From Paraburkholderia sp. BCC1884 (lineage in GTDB: Bacteria > Pseudomonadota > Gammaproteobacteria > Burkholderiales > Burkholderiaceae), in the NCBI RefSeq assembly GCF_900996225.1, contig NZ_CAAJGL010000090.1:124001-188000 (forward strand): a stretch of DNA of 64,000 nt. The letters run 5' to 3'. The notes below the pieces were generated by a model. It saw only the letters and a list, made by a program, of their open reading frames with translations. It did no database searches and was not told the origin of the DNA. Positions 1-8,178 of this stretch are shown piece after piece (the stretch's first letter is position 1; each line of letters begins with the position of its first letter). The position numbers were made by a program, and so were the translations under genes.

Positions 1-123
1 ATCTCGTTTCCCCCACTGAGGTTTTCCGCCCTCCGCGAGCCGCGTGTCAACGCTGCATTGAGGAGCCAGGAAGCTTCCACTAGCAAGGTTGTGTAATCGT
101 GTGTACAGTTCGAGGAATGCAAT
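1..123. other. Left edge, no gene seen
   Basis: No coding region is recognised in the first 123 bases. The stretch just before the HicA-like start at 124 carries a GAGGAA ribosome-binding-like sequence around 112, and a TGTAAT around 91 could be a -10 element. The hicAB promoter is therefore probably here, but no convincing -35 element was found. Confidence 0.4.
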
Positions 124-302
124 ATGAACAGTGCCGAAGTCATCAAACGGATTCATGCGGAAGGGTTGGCAGCTGGTCCGCGTCACGGGCAGCCATCATC
201 ATTTTCGCCACGCGGTCCGGTCTCGTGACCATCCCGCATCCAAAGAAAGATCTTCCGCCCGGCACGCTGAACAGCATCCTGAAACAGGCAGGTCTGAAAT
301 GA
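124..302 (+). pseudogene. hicA: HicA-type toxin, broken by two frame changes
   Basis: HicA toxins are about 60-residue double-stranded-RNA-binding-fold mRNA interferases. Here the family sequence is visible but spread over three frames. From 124 one frame reads MNSAEVIKRIHAEG. A second frame, from about 165, reads WQLVRVTGSHHHFRH, including the catalytic-region GSHHHF motif. A third, from about 222, reads GLVTIPHPKKDLPPGTLNSI and ends with the stop at 300-302. The first break looks like one extra G in the GGG at about 163-165. The second is either one extra base or two missing bases near 215-222. The stop overlaps the hicB start in the ATGA arrangement usual for hicAB. It is either a pseudogene or a pair of sequencing errors. 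The toxin would be inactive as written. Confidence 0.8.
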
Positions 303-709
303 AAAATCTGATTTTCCCGATCGCGATCGAGCCGGGCGATTCGCAGCAGGCGTTCGGCGTCGTCGTGCCCGACATTCCCGGTTGTTTTTCTGCGGGCGAC
401 ACGCTGGAAGAAGCCTACGCGAATGCGAAAGAGGCCATCGAGTCGCATCTGGACACGTTGCTCGACGAGGGTATGCCGATTCCCGAACGGCTCACACTCG
501 AGGAGCATCGGAGCAATCCGGACTTCGCGGGCTTCACCTGGGGTTTCGTGACCACCCGGAATATTCCCGCGCTCAAGAAGGCGGTGCGTATCAATATTTC
601 GCTGCCTGAAGCGCTAGTTCAGGACATCGACGTCTATGCGCGGGCACGCGGCATGTCGCGCTCGGCGTTTCTCGCGCTGGCCGCGGAACATGAAATGGCA
701 GACGCGTGA
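299..709 (+). CDS. hicB: HicB-family antitoxin
   Basis: A 136-residue protein that would neutralise HicA and repress its own operon. The N-terminal half has the partial RNase-H-like HicB fold, with the typical VVPDIPGCFSAGDTLEEA stretch around residues 22-40. The C-terminal about 40 residues (VRINISLPEALVQDIDVYA) form a ribbon-helix-helix DNA-binding domain. The start is the ATG at 299, overlapping the hicA stop; MKNLIFPIAIEPGD is a normal HicB beginning. Because of the upstream frame changes, the same frame is open back to 131 and would give a 192-residue fusion carrying an out-of-context HicA piece; that longer product is not favoured. The antitoxin frame is intact although its toxin is broken. 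Confidence 0.88.
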   Translation: MKNLIFPIAIEPGDSQQAFGVVVPDIPGCFSAGDTLEEAYANAKEAIESHLDTLLDEGMPIPERLTLEEHRSNPDFAGFTWGFVTTRNIPALKKAVRINISLPEALVQDIDVYARARGMSRSAFLALAAEHEMADA

Positions 710-764
710 GGCAAAAGCGCCGTGCGGCGCTCCCGCTCGTCCACGCGGTGACTGACTGAAAACG

Positions 765-1499
765 TCAGGTTGCCTCGGCGTTGGCCCAGGTCATCTCACG
801 CAGGCGGGTGCGCAAACGGGCCACCGCCTGGCTGTGCAGCTGGCACACACGCGATTCGCTCACTTCCATCACCGCGCCGATTTCGCGCAGGTTCATGCCG
901 CGTTCGTAGTACAGCGACATCAGCAGCTTTTCGCGTTCGGGCAGGCGATCGATCGCCTCCACCAGCGCCGAGCGCAGGCTGTCGTCGAGCAGCGCCGACA
1001 GCGGATCCGAATGATCGACGCAGTAGCGGTCGAGGAACGGCTCGTCATCCGCCGAACGGTCGAAGTCTTCGTAATAGATCAGTTGGCTGCCGTGCAGATC
1101 CTGCAGCATCGACTGATACTCGTCGAGCGGCATTTGCAGGTGCTCGGCGATCTCCGTTTCGCTCGCCGAGCGGCCCAGATTCTGCTCCACCTTATGCACC
1201 GCAGTTTCCACTTCGCGTGACGTGCGTCGCAGGCTACGCGGCAACCAGTCGTTGCTGCGCAACTCGTCGAGCATCGCGCCACGAATCCGCTGGCTGGCAT
1301 AGGTCTCGAACTGCGCGCCCTGGTCTTCCTTGTAGCGGCTCGCCGCGTCCAGCAGCCCGATCATGCCAGCCTGAATCAGGTCGTCCAGATCGACGCTCGC
1401 CGGCATTTTGGCGACGAGCTGCAAGCCGAGTCGACGCACGAGTGGTGCGTACTTGGTCAGAACTTCGGCTTGGGAAATCTTTCCCTGAGCGTTATACAT
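765..1499 (-). CDS. fliA: Sigma-28, flagellar sigma factor FliA
   Basis: A 244-residue sigma factor directing RNA polymerase to late flagellar and chemotaxis promoters. Region 2 is visible as LDDLIQAGMIGLLDAA followed by YASQRIRGAMLDELR. Region 4 is LPEREKLLMSLYYERGMNL followed by the helix-turn-helix recognition part (EVSESRVCQLHSQAVARLR). The frame is open further upstream, but the start is placed at the ATG at 1499, giving MYNAQGKISQAEVL, because it has an AAGGGGAG ribosome site 5-10 bases before it and gives the usual FliA length. It is the last gene of the flhF-flhG-fliA run, 28 bases after flhG. The two sigma-28-like promoters in this window (motA and fliC) are its likely targets. Confidence 0.97.
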   Translation of the reverse strand: MYNAQGKISQAEVLTKYAPLVRRLGLQLVAKMPASVDLDDLIQAGMIGLLDAASRYKEDQGAQFETYASQRIRGAMLDELRSNDWLPRSLRRTSREVETAVHKVEQNLGRSASETEIAEHLQMPLDEYQSMLQDLHGSQLIYYEDFDRSADDEPFLDRYCVDHSDPLSALLDDSLRSALVEAIDRLPEREKLLMSLYYERGMNLREIGAVMEVSESRVCQLHSQAVARLRTRLREMTWANAEAT

Positions 1500-1527
1500 C
1501 GTGCTCCCCTTGTCCTTGTGCCGCCTC

Positions 1528-2397
1528 TCAGGCGTGCTGCGCAGACGGTTGGTCGGCGTGTTGCGCCGCTGTAACTGTCGCAGGCGCCAGATAAGGCGTG
1601 TGCGACGACATCGCTGACCGCATCGGCCAGTACTGCAATTCGGCGGCGAGCTGCCGGAAGTCGCGCGCAGCCGGTGTCGATGGGAACGCATCGACGACAC
1701 AACGCGACAACTCCAGGGCTCGTGCCATCCGCGCATCGGCGGTAATGCAACCAGCGTCTTCCAGCGCCACCGTCAGGTAGCGCCCGGCCACGCCGGCAAG
1801 ATTGGCAAAGGCGGTGCGCGCATCGGCGGCGCTTTGCGCGTTGTTCACCAGCACACGAAACTGTGCGGTGGCATGCGCGTAGTGCAGGCGCTTCATGCAC
1901 GCGTAGGCCTCGGTGATCGCCTGAGCCGCCATGCGCGTGACGATCATTACGTCGTGCGCCTGCATGGCGAGCGGCGAAAGATGGCCCTGTTGATCGACTT
2001 GCGCATCGATCAGCACGATGTCCGCCGAGCCGTGCAACACCACACCCAACTGCGCGGAGCTCTGGCCTTCGCGATTCGCCCGCGACGCGGCCAGCACCGA
2101 AAAACCCAGCGGATGACGCGCGGCGGCATCGTCCACCGACATCTGACCGCGCATCACGGCGACGAAATTGCCCGCATTGCGCATGCCGCCGAGCATCGCG
2201 CTCACCGATCTGTCGCCGAGGCATTCGTCCACCACCAGCACGTCCTTGCCCTGTTGGGCGAGCGCGGCGGCGAGGTTCACCACGGTCGTCGTGCAGCCTG
2301 CGCCGGCCGAGCCACCCGTCACCGCAATCACGCGCGAGCCGCTTGGCGCCAGCAGGCGCCGCAGTCCTTCTGCCTGATCGGAGATGAGCTTATCCAA
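1528..2397 (-). CDS. flhG: FlhG/FleN-like MinD-family regulator of flagellar number
   Basis: A 289-residue ParA/MinD-type protein placed directly behind flhF, where FlhG (FleN, YlxH) is found in polar flagellates. It normally limits flagellar number by acting on FlhF and flagellar regulators. The N-terminal fold is clear (VIAVTGGSAGAGCTTTVVNL at about residues 23-42, then VLVVDE), but the nucleotide loop is degenerate. The deviant Walker A of MinD (GKGGVGKTT) appears as GSAGAGCTT, with both lysines replaced by Ser and Cys. The switch II aspartate region is also weak (LIDAQVDQQG). The start is a TTG at 2397, overlapping the flhF stop by 8 bases, which suggests translational coupling. Activity as an ATPase is doubtful. 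Confidence 0.9.
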   Translation of the reverse strand: MDKLISDQAEGLRRLLAPSGSRVIAVTGGSAGAGCTTTVVNLAAALAQQGKDVLVVDECLGDRSVSAMLGGMRNAGNFVAVMRGQMSVDDAAARHPLGFSVLAASRANREGQSSAQLGVVLHGSADIVLIDAQVDQQGHLSPLAMQAHDVMIVTRMAAQAITEAYACMKRLHYAHATAQFRVLVNNAQSAADARTAFANLAGVAGRYLTVALEDAGCITADARMARALELSRCVVDAFPSTPAARDFRQLAAELQYWPMRSAMSSHTPYLAPATVTAAQHADQPSAQHA

Positions 2398-4318
2398 AGC
2401 GGACCTCGTGAAGTTCAGCCGTCGAACGGGCGGACAAGGCCGACAGCAAGCCCGGAATGTCGTCGTCGTGCGGTACGAACGGCGAGTTGTCGCGCGGGAT
2501 GCAGAAGGTGCTCTTGATCAAGAATTTCTTCGTGGCGACGTACAGGTTTTCCGGCACTTTCTGACCGGTCGACACGTAGTGCACCGGCAGCTTGTAGCGG
2601 ATCACCGTATCGAGCACGCCGCCCAGATTGGTGGCTTCGTCGAGCTTGGTCAGGATGCAGCCGGCGAGCGGTTGTTGATCCGGGCCGCGCTGGTAGGCCT
2701 GAACGACTTCATTGAGCGTGTCGCCGTGGCTCGTTGCGTTGAGCAGAAGCAGGCGCTGCACCGGCTGACCGGCGCGGCACAGCATCGAGATCTGGTCGGA
2801 GACGAGACGATCGCGCTGGCTCATGCCGATCGTGTCGATCAGCACGATGTGCTTGTTGCGCAGTTCGGAGAGGGCGAGTTGCAGATCGGCGCCGTCTTTC
2901 ACCGCATGCACCGACACGCCGAGAATCTTGCCGAAAATGCGCAGCTGTTCGTGGCCGCCGATCCGGTAGCTGTCGGTGGTGAGCAGCGCCACCTTGCTCG
3001 CGCCGAAGCGCATCACGCAGCGCGCGGCAAGCTTGGCCGTGGTCGTGGTCTTGCCGACGCCCGTCGGTCCCATCAGCGCGAACACACCGCCGCGCTCCAT
3101 CAACGCGTCTTCGTCTTCGATCACCGGCAGGTTCGATTCGAGGACGGAGCGCACCCAATCCATGCCGCCTTCGAGGTTGTCGACGTCGTCCGGCAGGTTG
3201 TCGACCATCATCTGGACGAGCTGCGCGGAGAAACCCGCGGCGAACAGATGCTTGGTGAGTGCCGCACGCGTCGGGCTGCGGCGTTGGCGATCGCCCCACA
3301 GCAGGCCGGCGAAGTGCTCTTCCATCATCCCGCGCATCGACGACAGTTCGCTCATCACGGTGTCGTTGACCACTTGCTCCATGCGCAACTTGATCGCTTC
3401 GGCGACTGCCGACGGCGTGCGCGCGTCGTCGCTCGAAGCGGCTGGCGGGGCGTTTTTCTGTGCGGCACGGCGAGCGGCGACTTGCGCAGCTTCGCGGGCC
3501 CATTCTGGCTTGTTCATGTCATGCGGCGCATTCGCCGGAGCTTCGACTGCCGTACCCAGGCCCTTGGCCATCGCGGCGGCCGGCGTCATCGACGCCGGGC
3601 GTGCGCTATACGTGCCTTGTTCTTGCGCCTCGGCGGCAATGCGGCGAGCGTGGTCGATCAACCAGGGATTCGATTCGGCCATCGTGCGCGGCGTCTGCGA
3701 ATCGGCCGGCAGTGTGATCGGCGCAGCCGGCACGCCAGCGGCTTTGAGCAAATCCGCGCGGATGTCGTCGCTGGAACGCGTGCGGGCGACGGCCTGTTCG
3801 TGGCCGGCCTGCGGTTGTGCTTGTGCCTGTGAGCCTGCGGCGCTTCTAGCCGACGAGCCCTGCGGCAATCTCGATGCGCCCGGCAGCGAGACCTTCGGCA
3901 AAGCAGTTTTCGAAGCAAGTTGCGGCGCCACGGCCGGCTCGTCGTTCAGTTCGTCGTCGCTGGCGTGGGTCTGGCCGGCGTTGCCGCTCAGGTTTTCCGC
4001 GCCCGCTTCCGGGCTTGCACCGAACACTGACGAAAACACGTCGGGCATGCCGCTCGCATACGGATTGGCTTGCGTCATCTGCATGGTCGGGGCGCGCGGT
4101 GCGGCCAGCGCGGGGTGTCCACTTGCTCCGCTCATCGGACCAGGGCGCGGCGCCTTCGGCGTAATCGCGGCGAGGTCGCGGTCGGCCAGTGCGACGATCT
4201 CGACACTGCCGTCGTCCATCGTGTGATTGGACAGTACGACCGCGTCCGCGCCCAAGGCTTCGCGTACAAGACGCAAGGCGTCGCGACTGGTTGCACCGAC
4301 AAATTTACGAATGTTCAA
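2390..4318 (-). CDS. flhF: FlhF, SRP-type GTPase for flagellar placement
   Basis: A 642-residue SRP-family GTPase that sets the site and number of flagella and helps recruit early basal-body parts to the membrane. The N-terminal B domain starts with MNIRKFVGATSRDALRLVRE. A long Ala/Pro-rich linker covers about residues 70-330. The NG domain follows, with the P-loop MGPTGVGKTTTTAKLA, the DSYRIGGHEQLRIFG segment, the DTIGMSQRD switch and the TKLDEATNLGG nucleotide-specificity loop. The start is a TTG at 4318, preceded by GGGGG about 6 bases upstream; it gives the family's usual first residues. The linker is longer than in many FlhF proteins. The gene heads the flhF-flhG-fliA run. Confidence 0.96.
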   Translation of the reverse strand: MNIRKFVGATSRDALRLVREALGADAVVLSNHTMDDGSVEIVALADRDLAAITPKAPRPGPMSGASGHPALAAPRAPTMQMTQANPYASGMPDVFSSVFGASPEAGAENLSGNAGQTHASDDELNDEPAVAPQLASKTALPKVSLPGASRLPQGSSARSAAGSQAQAQPQAGHEQAVARTRSSDDIRADLLKAAGVPAAPITLPADSQTPRTMAESNPWLIDHARRIAAEAQEQGTYSARPASMTPAAAMAKGLGTAVEAPANAPHDMNKPEWAREAAQVAARRAAQKNAPPAASSDDARTPSAVAEAIKLRMEQVVNDTVMSELSSMRGMMEEHFAGLLWGDRQRRSPTRAALTKHLFAAGFSAQLVQMMVDNLPDDVDNLEGGMDWVRSVLESNLPVIEDEDALMERGGVFALMGPTGVGKTTTTAKLAARCVMRFGASKVALLTTDSYRIGGHEQLRIFGKILGVSVHAVKDGADLQLALSELRNKHIVLIDTIGMSQRDRLVSDQISMLCRAGQPVQRLLLLNATSHGDTLNEVVQAYQRGPDQQPLAGCILTKLDEATNLGGVLDTVIRYKLPVHYVSTGQKVPENLYVATKKFLIKSTFCIPRDNSPFVPHDDDIPGLLSALSARSTAELHEVRFG

Positions 4319-4651
4319 GCTGGACCCCCGATGAGGTGAACGGACTAACGGACCGGCAACATACCGCTTCCCATTGAGATCATTATTGCGAAAGGCGCTA
4401 CCTGACGATCGATGGATAAAGACCGTTAAAGGTGGGCAATTCGGGCGATGGAAACGTGCTGCAATTCACGCGCACGCCGGTTTCAAACGCCGTTTTCAGG
4501 GCGGCCCAGGGTCGGTGACGCGGGCCGCAGTGTGCGCCCTGTCCGCGCCTCGCAGTATGAAAAGTCAGGCGCCGAAATGAAAACCGGCGCTCGAGGAGCG
4601 CCGGCGAGAAGACGTTGGCCTACGTTTCGAGGCCGCGTTCAACCAGACGGA
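4319..4651. other. flhA-flhF intergenic region
   Basis: A 333-base gap without a supported gene. It holds the flhA terminator at 4571-4604, described separately, and must contain the promoter for flhF-flhG-fliA. No clear sigma-28 or sigma-54 element was found by eye. Confidence 0.5.
4571..4604 (-). terminator. Terminator after flhBA
   Basis: A 9-bp perfect stem (CCGGCGCTC at 4584-4592, GAGCGCCGG at 4596-4604) with a 3-base loop, followed on the minus strand by TTTTCATTT. It lies about 50 bases past the flhA stop. It suggests that flhBA and flhF-flhG-fliA are separate transcription units. Confidence 0.75.
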
Positions 4652-6754
4652 CTAGTTGTGCGCCCCAATCAGGTTGACCACCTTGATATTGCGCGTGTCC
4701 GGTACTTCGGCATAAGACAGCACCTTCAGTTGCGGCAGGCTGCGGCGCAGGAAGCGCGCGAGCATCGGCCGCAACGCGTGCTGCACGAGGAGCACCGGCG
4801 CGAGCCCAATGGTCTGCTGACGCGTCATCGCTTTCTGGGTTTCCGTGAGCAGCGTGTGCGCGAGACCCGGTTCGAGGCCCGGGTTCGTCCCGGTCGACAG
4901 CGCCTGCGACAGCACCCGTTCCAGATTCGAATCGAGGCCCATCACCTGCATGTCGCCGGTGCCGGGGAACCACTGCTGCGTGATCGCGCGGCCCAGCGCG
5001 AGGCGCACGGCGGCGGTGAGATCGTGGGCGTCGGTGATCTTCGGCGTGTGTTCGGACAGTGCTTCGAGAATCGTGCGCAGGTCGCGAATCGGCACGCCTT
5101 CCTCCAGCAGGTTCTGCAGCACCTTTTGCAGCGTGGTGAGCGGCAGGCTCTTCGGCACCAGATCGTCGACCAGCGACGGCGTGTCTTTCTGCATCCGTTC
5201 GAGTAGCGCCTGCACTTCGCGGCGGCCCAGCAGTTCGGACGCATGCGTCACCACCAGGTGATTCAGGTGAGTCGCCACGACCGTGCTCGAATCGACCACC
5301 GTGTAGCCATACACCTGCGCCTGTTCGCGTAGATTCGTATCGATCCAGATAGCCGGCAGGCCGAACGCCGGGTCTTGCGTCGGCGTGCCTGGTAGTGCGG
5401 CGGACACCTGGCCCGGATTGATCGCCAGCCATTGCCCCGGATACGCTTCGCCGACCCCTACTTCGACGCCCTTGAGCGCGATCCGATAACCGTTCGGTCG
5501 CAGTTCGAGGTTGTCGCGGATATGAATGACCGGCGGCAGGAAGCCGATTTCCTGCGCGAACTTCTTGCGGATGCTCTTGATCCGCTTGAGCAGTTCGCCG
5601 TCGGCATTCTTGTCGACGAGCGGAATCAGCCGGTAGCCGACTTCGAGGCCGAGCGTGTCGATCATCGTCACGTCGTCCCAGCTGGCTTCGGTGTTTTCGA
5701 CCGGCGCAATCGCAGCCGGTGCGATGTCGACCAGCGCGGTGGTGTTCTTGCGTTCTTCGGTGCGCTTTTTCATCGTTCGGCCGAGCTGGATCAGACCGCC
5801 GCCGAGAATCAGAAACGCGAAGTGCGGCATGCCCGGAATCAGCCCCATCAGCACGAGAATGCAGCCGGTGATTGCCAGCACGCGGGGATTGCTGAACAAC
5901 TGTCCGGTGAGCTGGGTGCCGATGTCTTCGTTGGTCGCGACGCGCGACACGATCACACCGGCGGCGGTCGAAATCACCAGCGACGGAATCTGTGCAACCA
6001 GACCATCACCGATCGTCAGCAGCGTGTAGTTCTTGCCCGCGGACGCGAAGTCCATGCCGTGCTGGACCATCCCGACGATCAGGCCGCCGATGATGTTGAT
6101 TACCATGATCAGCAAGCCGGCAATCGCATCGCCGCGCACGAACTTGCTCGCGCCGTCCATCGAACCGTAGAACTCGGCTTCCTGCGAGACTTCGAGACGC
6201 CGCTTGCGGGCCTGGTCTTCGTTGATGAGACCGGCGTTGAGATCGGCGTCGATCGCCATTTGCTTGCCGGGCATCGCGTCGAGCGTGAAGCGCGCGGACA
6301 CTTCCGCGATCCGCCCCGCGCCCTTGGTGATCACCATGAAGTTGATGACCATCAGGATGATGAAGACGACGATACCGACCGCGAAGTTACCGCCCACCAG
6401 GAAGTGGCCGAACGACTCGATCACCTGACCGGCCGCATCCGGGCCGGTGTGGCCTTCGAGCAGCACCACGCGGGTGGACGCCACGTTCAGCGAGAGGCGC
6501 AGCAGCGTCGAGAACAGCAGCACGCTCGGGAAGGCGGCGAAGTCGAGCGGCTTCATCGTGTACATGCTGACGAGCAGCACCATCACGGACAAAGCGATGT
6601 TGAAGGTGAACAGCAGATCCAGCAGGAACGGCGGCAACGGCAGAATCATCATGCCGAGGATCATGCAGATCAGCACCGGCCCGGCGAGGGCGCGCAAATT
6701 GGTGCTGCTCAAGGCATCCGGCCGTCGAGCGAGGAAACCGGCGCGAGCGTTCAT
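4652..6754 (-). CDS. flhA: FlhA, flagellar export gate protein
   Basis: A 700-residue inner-membrane component of the flagellar type III export apparatus. It forms the nonameric cytoplasmic ring that docks substrates and chaperones. The N-terminal half is strongly hydrophobic, with several transmembrane segments (for example LICMILGMMILPLPPFLLDL). The conserved FHIPEP-family region sits around residues 140-210 (VITKGAGRIAEVSARFTLD, MPGKQMAIDADLNAGLI). The C-terminal half is the soluble substrate-docking domain. The length is normal for the family. The ATG at 6754 overlaps the flhB stop as ATGA, so the two genes are translationally coupled. Confidence 0.98.
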   Translation of the reverse strand: MNARAGFLARRPDALSSTNLRALAGPVLICMILGMMILPLPPFLLDLLFTFNIALSVMVLLVSMYTMKPLDFAAFPSVLLFSTLLRLSLNVASTRVVLLEGHTGPDAAGQVIESFGHFLVGGNFAVGIVVFIILMVINFMVITKGAGRIAEVSARFTLDAMPGKQMAIDADLNAGLINEDQARKRRLEVSQEAEFYGSMDGASKFVRGDAIAGLLIMVINIIGGLIVGMVQHGMDFASAGKNYTLLTIGDGLVAQIPSLVISTAAGVIVSRVATNEDIGTQLTGQLFSNPRVLAITGCILVLMGLIPGMPHFAFLILGGGLIQLGRTMKKRTEERKNTTALVDIAPAAIAPVENTEASWDDVTMIDTLGLEVGYRLIPLVDKNADGELLKRIKSIRKKFAQEIGFLPPVIHIRDNLELRPNGYRIALKGVEVGVGEAYPGQWLAINPGQVSAALPGTPTQDPAFGLPAIWIDTNLREQAQVYGYTVVDSSTVVATHLNHLVVTHASELLGRREVQALLERMQKDTPSLVDDLVPKSLPLTTLQKVLQNLLEEGVPIRDLRTILEALSEHTPKITDAHDLTAAVRLALGRAITQQWFPGTGDMQVMGLDSNLERVLSQALSTGTNPGLEPGLAHTLLTETQKAMTRQQTIGLAPVLLVQHALRPMLARFLRRSLPQLKVLSYAEVPDTRNIKVVNLIGAHN

Positions 6755-7971
6755 GCGGAGGCTCCTGAGACGTCGTCTTTATCGGGGTTGTTAGCGGGAT
6801 TGAGCACGTCGGCGGCTTCCTGATCCGCCTCGTCGTCCGGCACGCCGCCCTGGTCGAGGTCGGCCGGCACGTCGAGGTCGGTCGGCGCGAGCGGCACGTC
6901 GCCGCCTTCGGTCTTGAAACGTCGCAACTGGTAAACCCACGCGAGCACTTCGGCAACCGCGCCATAGAGCGGCCCCGGAATCTCGCGATTTAGTTCGACG
7001 TTGTGATACAGCGCACGCGCCAGCGGCGGCGCTTCCAGCAAGGGCACGTTGTTCTCGGCGGCGATTTCGCGAATCCGCGCGGCCACCAGGTTCACGCCCT
7101 TGGCGACCACCTTCGGCGCGCGCATCTCGCCGTCGGCGTACTGCAACGCGACCGCGAAGTGCGTCGGGTTGGTGACCACCACGTCGGCCTTCGGCACGTT
7201 GGTCATCATGCGACGGCGGGCAATCGCGCGCTGCTGCTGACGAATCCGGCCTTTGACGTGCGGATCGCCTTCGCTCTCGCGGTGTTCACGCTTCACTTCT
7301 TCCTTCGTCATGCGCAGTTTCTTGTTGAACTGCCACAGTTGGTACGGCACATCGAGCGCGGCGACCACGAACATACCCGCCACCGTCATGCCGCAGCACA
7401 CGGCGATCAGATGCATGGTGTTGGCGAGCGCGAGCTGCAACGGCTCGGTTGCCAGCGCGAGAATCTCTTCGCGGCGATTCCAGATCGCCGTACCGCCGAT
7501 CACGCCCACCACCAGCGTCTTCACCACCGACAAACCCAGTTGGATCGGTCCGTTGATCGAAAAAATGCGGCCGAGACCGGTGATCGGATTGAGCCGGTCG
7601 AACTTCGGCTCGAGCCCCTTGGCCGACAGCAGCCAGCCGCCCAGCGCCAACGGCGCGAGCAAGGCGGCCAGTCCCGTGAAGACCAGAATCGGCAACAGCG
7701 TGTAGAAACCTTCGCGGCTCGCCACGCCCGCGCCGATCAGCATGCGGCGGGTTTCGAGCGCGCTATGGTCGAATGTGAGGGACGTGCGCAGCATGCCCTG
7801 CAAATGCTCGCCGATGCTGCCGGACATGCCCCAGACGCCGAAAAAGCCTGCCGCCAGCAGCGCGAACGTCGACAGCTCCCGCGAACGCGCAATCTGCCCT
7901 TCCTCGCGCGCCTTCTGCAGACGCCGGGGAGTGGCTGATTCGGTTTTTTCGAGGTCGCTATCCTCTGCCAC
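6751..7971 (-). CDS. flhB: FlhB, export switch protein
   Basis: A 406-residue membrane protein of the flagellar export gate that switches substrate specificity from rod/hook to filament type. Four hydrophobic segments lie in the first about 210 residues. The cytoplasmic domain carries the NPTH self-cleavage site in VVVTNPTHFAVALQY. An acidic/Pro-rich tail follows. The frame is open to an ATG at 8040, but the start is placed at the GTG at 7971: this gives (M)AEDSDLEKTESATPRRL, the normal FlhB beginning, and has GGAGAG 5-10 bases upstream. It is followed by flhA with a 4-base overlap. Confidence 0.96.
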   Translation of the reverse strand: MAEDSDLEKTESATPRRLQKAREEGQIARSRELSTFALLAAGFFGVWGMSGSIGEHLQGMLRTSLTFDHSALETRRMLIGAGVASREGFYTLLPILVFTGLAALLAPLALGGWLLSAKGLEPKFDRLNPITGLGRIFSINGPIQLGLSVVKTLVVGVIGGTAIWNRREEILALATEPLQLALANTMHLIAVCCGMTVAGMFVVAALDVPYQLWQFNKKLRMTKEEVKREHRESEGDPHVKGRIRQQQRAIARRRMMTNVPKADVVVTNPTHFAVALQYADGEMRAPKVVAKGVNLVAARIREIAAENNVPLLEAPPLARALYHNVELNREIPGPLYGAVAEVLAWVYQLRRFKTEGGDVPLAPTDLDVPADLDQGGVPDDEADQEAADVLNPANNPDKDDVSGASA

Positions 7972-8178
7972 AAAAGCTCTCCGTTCGGCCGAGGCACGAC
8001 GCCTCTTTCCAGTGAGAGCGATTATTCCCGCTCGACGCAAGCACCGATCGGCGGATAAGGGCGGAGAAAGGGGGGTATTTCAAGGGATGGAACAGCTGGC
8101 GGCGGGCCCTGGCGGCCGGCTCTGGAGACGCTCGTCCGCACGAGCCTGGCGCGCGCGGACGAGGCTCATGCGGCCCGG

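Noticed and set aside
131..709. A 192-codon open frame joining HicA-like and HicB-like sequence
   Set aside because: It is open only because of the frame changes in hicA. The ATG at 299 with the ATGA overlap gives a normal HicB.
5432..6823. A long plus-strand open frame of 463 codons
   Set aside because: It lies opposite flhA. It is rich in His, Arg, Gln and Asp, as expected of an antisense shadow in GC-rich DNA.
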